64,000 bases of DNA, from NCBI GenBank assembly GCA_035236585.1, contig CP141127.1, positions 43,848,001 to 43,912,000 of the forward strand. Reading direction: 5' to 3'. The notes below the pieces were generated by a model. The model was given only the letters and a program-made list of their open reading frames with translations. It was not told the origin of the DNA and did no database searches. Source of the stretch: Warburgia ugandensis. Lineage: Eukaryota; Streptophyta; Magnoliopsida; Canellales; Canellaceae. Shown here piece after piece: positions 60,177 through 64,000 of the stretch; position 1 is the stretch's first letter, and each line of letters starts with the position of its first letter. The position numbers and the translations under genes are program-made.

Positions 60177-61442
60177 GTGGCCTAACCTAACTTTCTAAAC
60201 TTAAAGCTAACTAGGTTAGCTTATTTGTCATAATCCTAACGCTAAGATGAAATAGCGAGATTTCTCACACCACTTCAGAATCTCACAGTAATCTATATAT
60301 TACCTCCACCTTAAATTTTTTGGTAGTGGTAACATTAAGACAACAAAGACCACCACAATTTTTAATTGTGACGAATCATATTAATGATCCCCCATCTTCA
60401 AAATTTCACAGTAGTCAATATGATTCCTCCACCTCAAAAATTGAGGTGATGGTAACACAATAACTTCGTGTACTACTGTGAATTTTGTTGGACCATTTGG
60501 AGATGAATGGTCCTTGTCTTGACCAAATTGAGGGATAACAATGACCATTATATTCAAGTTAACTTTTTCCTCCATTTCCCTGACATTGCCTGAAATATTG
60601 CCCTTCCCTAAAAGGTTCTTCTTATATTGTTAGAGGTCAGGACAAGGTTTGGCTTATACCCTAGTTATCTTCTAATGTGTATCCTAGAGTTGGTTGATGT
60701 AGGGCTAGTACATCAATGGACTCTTCTTCCTGTTCTACTAGCACATGCAAGATTTCAGATGGACCTAAATTGCTATCTAATGGTTGCTCAAATAAGGTTT
60801 GTTAGTCCCAATCAGGTACATCTTCTACATTGCAGAGGCTTAATTGGAATATTAGGTTTTGTAGGGAATTCTACTCTAGCTTGCCATTGAGAAGTATCCA
60901 TCAAAGGCACAATATCCAACAACTCATTCATCTCTTCAATGGATGTGTCTTCATCAAAATCATAACATGGAGTAGGACATGGCTTGAGTAGATATGAGTT
61001 GTAGGTTTCTAAGGATGGTCATGGACTTTGTGGCTCAAAAATATCATAAGAAATAAATGGCTCTTCATTATCCCCAATTTGTTTCATTTCCTAAGTCCTT
61101 TTTATAATTTCAGCAATGTTTTTGTTAGCAGTTTCCCATATTGGTTTCATTTCCTTTACCAATTTCTCCATCTCTCGTCTCATTTCCTTTCGACTAATAG
61201 CCATGTCTTGTTCTATTATGTCACAAATATGCTGCATATTTTCTTCTAATAATGGTTCTTCATGCTGTAGAGGAAACGACTCATATTGCTATGACATTAG
61301 GGTACTAAAAAAGGGATGAGCAGGTTCAACACATGATGGTTGACCTAGATAATTTGAATAATCATGGTAGTGTTGACTAGGGTGGGACCATTGTGGTTCT
61401 TCCTGATATTAGTAATCCCGAGACCATGGTTGTTCGTGATGC

Positions 61443-61754
61443 TTAGCCATCCATTATAGTCTTGGTAATTTGTCTCAGGATAAAAATTGCTAGGGTATGT
61501 GAATGCATTAGGTGCATCCACTGGCTCCTTCTAGTATTCATTGTATATGGAGCTTGATGGGGGCCACGAAGAAGTGGGATAGTGATGCTCAAAATAGTAT
61601 AGTCATTATGATATTGAGGTTGTGGTGCAGCTTTCTTAGAAGCTATTATCCAAAGCAATTGATTTTCCATAATATCTAACCTATCCATCGATGCATCTAA
61701 TCTATGAAATCTATTCCCTTCTTGATAGGCTTTTGTTCTCAACTTCATATACAA
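61443..61754 (-). pseudogene. Short frame, possible gag-related remnant
   Basis: The 103-residue frame begins MYMKLRTKAYQEGN and has a heptad-like stretch LDASMDRLDIMENQLLWII that could form a short coiled coil, followed by PQPQYH. Non-autonomous Tat-like elements often carry such a gag-like piece between leader and post-pol block. I do not recognise a specific domain and it may not be translated. Confidence 0.3.
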
Positions 61755-61969
61755 CGAAGCAAATCATTCTATACAACATTGAGTTTTTTTTTTTTTTCTT
61801 AAAGAGGAAAAACTAACCTACATGATGCAATCAAACTTCCTAGAATAATGCATAAACAAAGGGCATAATATAATCCTTGAGGCTAATAACCAGCAATATT
61901 TTGACTTTCTTGAATTTGTGTGGAGACAATGCTTTTATATTATCCTAATCTAGCGCCCCTCCTCTTTTT

Positions 61970-62260
61970 TAGATTTGACTACTGCTTACCAGTTAGGTTT
62001 TGCGCAAGGTGGTTAATATAATCCTCATGTAAGGAGGCGTTTAGACCTTAGCGAATGTCAATAGAAGATGTGGGAAGATCACTTGGATCTTGGATACCCA
62101 CTGTAACCACAGTGCTCACAAGCCACTAGAGTGACAATAGATTACATCTTAGTAAGAGAGTCCTATGTGCATGTGATAGACTTATAGGTCTCTTTTAATT
62201 GATTTTAAATTAACTTGAAAGATACGGTTGCATGCTTGAAGTGATAATCCTAGGTGGTCC
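61970..62260 (-). repeat. Block related to the Tekay LTR interior
   Basis: Read on the minus strand, this stretch aligns by eye with 26820-27070 of the Tekay LTR. Shared strings include CACTCYAGTGG, ACCAAGTG-like 'ccaagtg.ttttccca', GGTCTAAACRCCTCCTTACAT and AACTGGTAAG. It may be a fragment of a Tekay LTR captured by, or inserted into, the Tat-like element. Confidence 0.6.
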
Positions 62261-62914
62261 AAGAAGTGGTGATGAAATCCACCCTTGACCTTGTGGGGTT
62301 GGGTGCCCTTACTAATTAATTTCCGCACTCCATGGTAGTTCAATCAACATATAACTCACCTTAAAGCAATAAACATGCCCTAAGAATGCAATTTAAATAG
62401 TAAACTAATGCAAAACCTTAAAAATATAACAATTATCAAAGATGCTTCCTATATGCAATTATACTACTAATCAATGCAAGATTATTCTAAATGCAAACCC
62501 TAATGTATGAAATAAAAGAAGTGAGGAAAACTTACAGTGGGGTTTCTGATAAAGATCAAGTGTGGGCCACCTTATCTCACACTTGCCTTGTTTTATACAA
62601 CCCTTATAAAATTGAAATGGAAATTGCAAATTACAAAATGGGCCTCACTATAAGATTTACTCCAAAGAAAAGGAAAATCCTATTCTAGGAAAGCAGAGAA
62701 ATTTCTATTTATTTGATGAAGATCCACTTACCAATTTCCTCTACTTCCCTATTTTCTGAAAAAGAAAAATAGAAATAAGTACCAAATATAGGAAATAAGA
62801 TGATTGTGCACTAAGAAAATTGAAAAATGCACTTAAAATGCAATTCTTAAATTCTTTTTGAATTTTTAAAATTTTTGGATTTTTTAATTAAATTATATGA
62901 AAACTCCATTGCGA

Positions 62915-62939
62915 GTTCTTGACAATGACACCAAAAACT
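62915..62939 (-). other. Primer-binding region, Tat/Athila type
   Basis: The minus strand reads AGTTTTTGGTGTCATTGTC, then AAGAACTCGC. It resembles TTTTTGGCGCCGTTGCCGGG with transitions. It lies directly beside the LTR edge at 62940. Confidence 0.65.
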
Positions 62940-64000
62940 TGTTGAGTTTTTTACAAGTGCACGAGCTATTGTAGTATAGCGTATGCAGGTATGGGTGAAT
63001 CCCATAGGGACTCGCTTTAAGAAATTAGATTTTTAATAAATTTAGTTATTCAAAAATTGAAATTAAATGAACAAATTAACAAAAAATTGCAACCAAACTT
63101 CAAATGTGTTTAATCAATGAAATTAATGAGGTCTAATTCAAAAAGAAAGAAATTTAACTAAAAAAACATAAAAAGTCTACTTTCCTAGACTGATTATTGT
63201 AATTTCATCAGATCTGGTCTCATAAACTTCGATCAGTCTTCATCATTATCTTTCTGGTGCTTCTGATTGACGATCCACTAGATGGATTAGACAGATTCCA
63301 AAAAATCTAAAAGATTCAGGCTAGATAAGAAATTTAAGATTTGGACGATTTATATCACTTTTTGGAGTTCAGATTAAAGATCAGATATGTTAACCAAGCC
63401 AAGAGATGTCCGAAGAATGTAATCCAAAGGGGATTTGAAATTATATTGTGAAAAAGATTAGGAATTGAAGAGATCTATTTTTACTAAGCCTAACCCTTGA
63501 TTAGGTTAAGCTAAATCAAAATAAATTTAGGTTATCTATTCCTGGATAGATAGAACAAAGATAAAGAAGAACTAGAATATAATAGGGGCATGGATGGTAT
63601 TAAAAAGAGGATAGATCACAAATTTAAGGAAAGTGGCATGGTTAAAACTGGCATTTGAGAAAAAAATCTGATTTAAACAAAAAAATAGGGAAAGAGGAAA
63701 CTTGACAAAGAAGGAATCTAGAGGAGGAAGTGGGGATCAGGCATCTGGTGTGGTGAAGCATGGCAGACATGGGAGTCTAAGGTGTCATCCTGCTTCTGTA
63801 GGTGGCAGCTGACGTGGAGAAGAGGTTTGTCCGGTGCATGGTGCGCTGGAATGAAGAGGGTAGATGACAACTTGATGCTGAAGGTGGTGGAGAATCGGGG
63901 ATGACACCATCTGTCTTCTAGGTATCGTCTGTCTATCTTCTGGGTGTTGTTTGGCAGAGGCTTGAAGAGGCTGGCATTGGAGATGCGATAGGGATGAAGA
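62940..64000 (-). repeat. 5' LTR of the Tat-like element, partial
   Basis: It matches 46050-47100 along its whole visible length in the same orientation and continues past the window end. No coding sequence. Confidence 0.75.

Larger units (their letters stand above)
59065..62939 (-). mobile_element. Internal region of a Tat/Athila-like non-autonomous element
   Basis: Minus orientation is shown by the primer site at 62915-62939. Going away from it, the region holds a leader like that of 6964-7461, a block resembling a Tekay LTR (61970-62260), a 104-codon frame at 61443-61754, and a post-pol signature at 60132-60176. Only about 2.7 kb separates primer site and post-pol signature, so pol is missing. 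The left limit is the gypsy LTR end at 59064. Confidence 0.6.

Noticed and set aside
1..64000. CRISPR arrays, operons, prokaryotic ribosome-binding sites, rRNA or tRNA genes
   Set aside because: The window is plant nuclear DNA. Repeats are transposon-derived or microsatellites, and no RNA gene fold was recognised.

Overview
This window is plant nuclear DNA. The evidence is spliced gene structure, AT-rich sequence and dense retrotransposons of plant-specific lineages: Ty3/gypsy elements of the Tekay/Del chromovirus type, a Ty1/copia element, Tat/Athila-type LTR elements, RTE-type LINEs and a CACTA (En/Spm) transposon. It looks like a flowering plant with a large, repeat-rich genome. The species cannot be fixed from sequence alone.

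Only one convincing host gene is present: a two-exon YbhB/YbcL-type PEBP gene (20666-21928, +). It has an intact 166-codon reading frame, an ACGT-core inverted repeat about 140 bp upstream, and small MITE-like sequences around it and possibly in its intron.

Layout. 1-624: AT-rich spacer. 625-6963: Tekay-like gypsy copy that has lost nearly all of gag-pol (LTR, gag fragment, LTR). 6964-9901: minus-strand Tat/Athila-like fragment (leader, primer site, 5' LTR). 9902-13598: microsatellites and a decayed minus-strand CACTA transposase. 13893-17393: degenerate plus-strand RTE LINE (copy A). 17504-19650: small DNA-transposon-like repeats. 20496-21928: PEBP promoter and gene. 23190-43267: one old minus-strand Ty1/copia element split into three pieces by two later insertions. 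The first insertion is a 13.35-kb Tekay chromovirus (24424-37775, target duplication GTATT). The second is a minus-strand RTE LINE (copy B, 39299-42776, 18-bp target duplication). 46050-48270: Tat-like LTR. 48271-59064: gypsy-type LTR sequence interrupted by a complete 8.5-kb minus-strand LTR element (50056-58550, target duplication TAAGG) with primer site and polypurine tract but no recognisable genes. 59065-64000: internal region and partial LTR of another minus-strand Tat/Athila-like element, running off the window.

How the parts relate. Target duplications and split reading frames give insertion orders. The copia element is older than both the Tekay element and LINE B. The gypsy LTR at 48271-59064 is older than the element inside it. 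The mobile-element genes carry stops and frameshifts, so none looks able to move by itself. I did not find a new multi-gene system. The most noteworthy signals are structural: a stem-loop shared by five LTRs of different divergence, paired hairpin repeats at the 5' end of both LINE copies, 4.3-4.4-kb LTRs, a gene-free but structurally complete LTR element, and the paired ABRE-like palindrome in front of the PEBP gene. Comparisons between copies were made by eye, so boundaries without target duplications are approximate.
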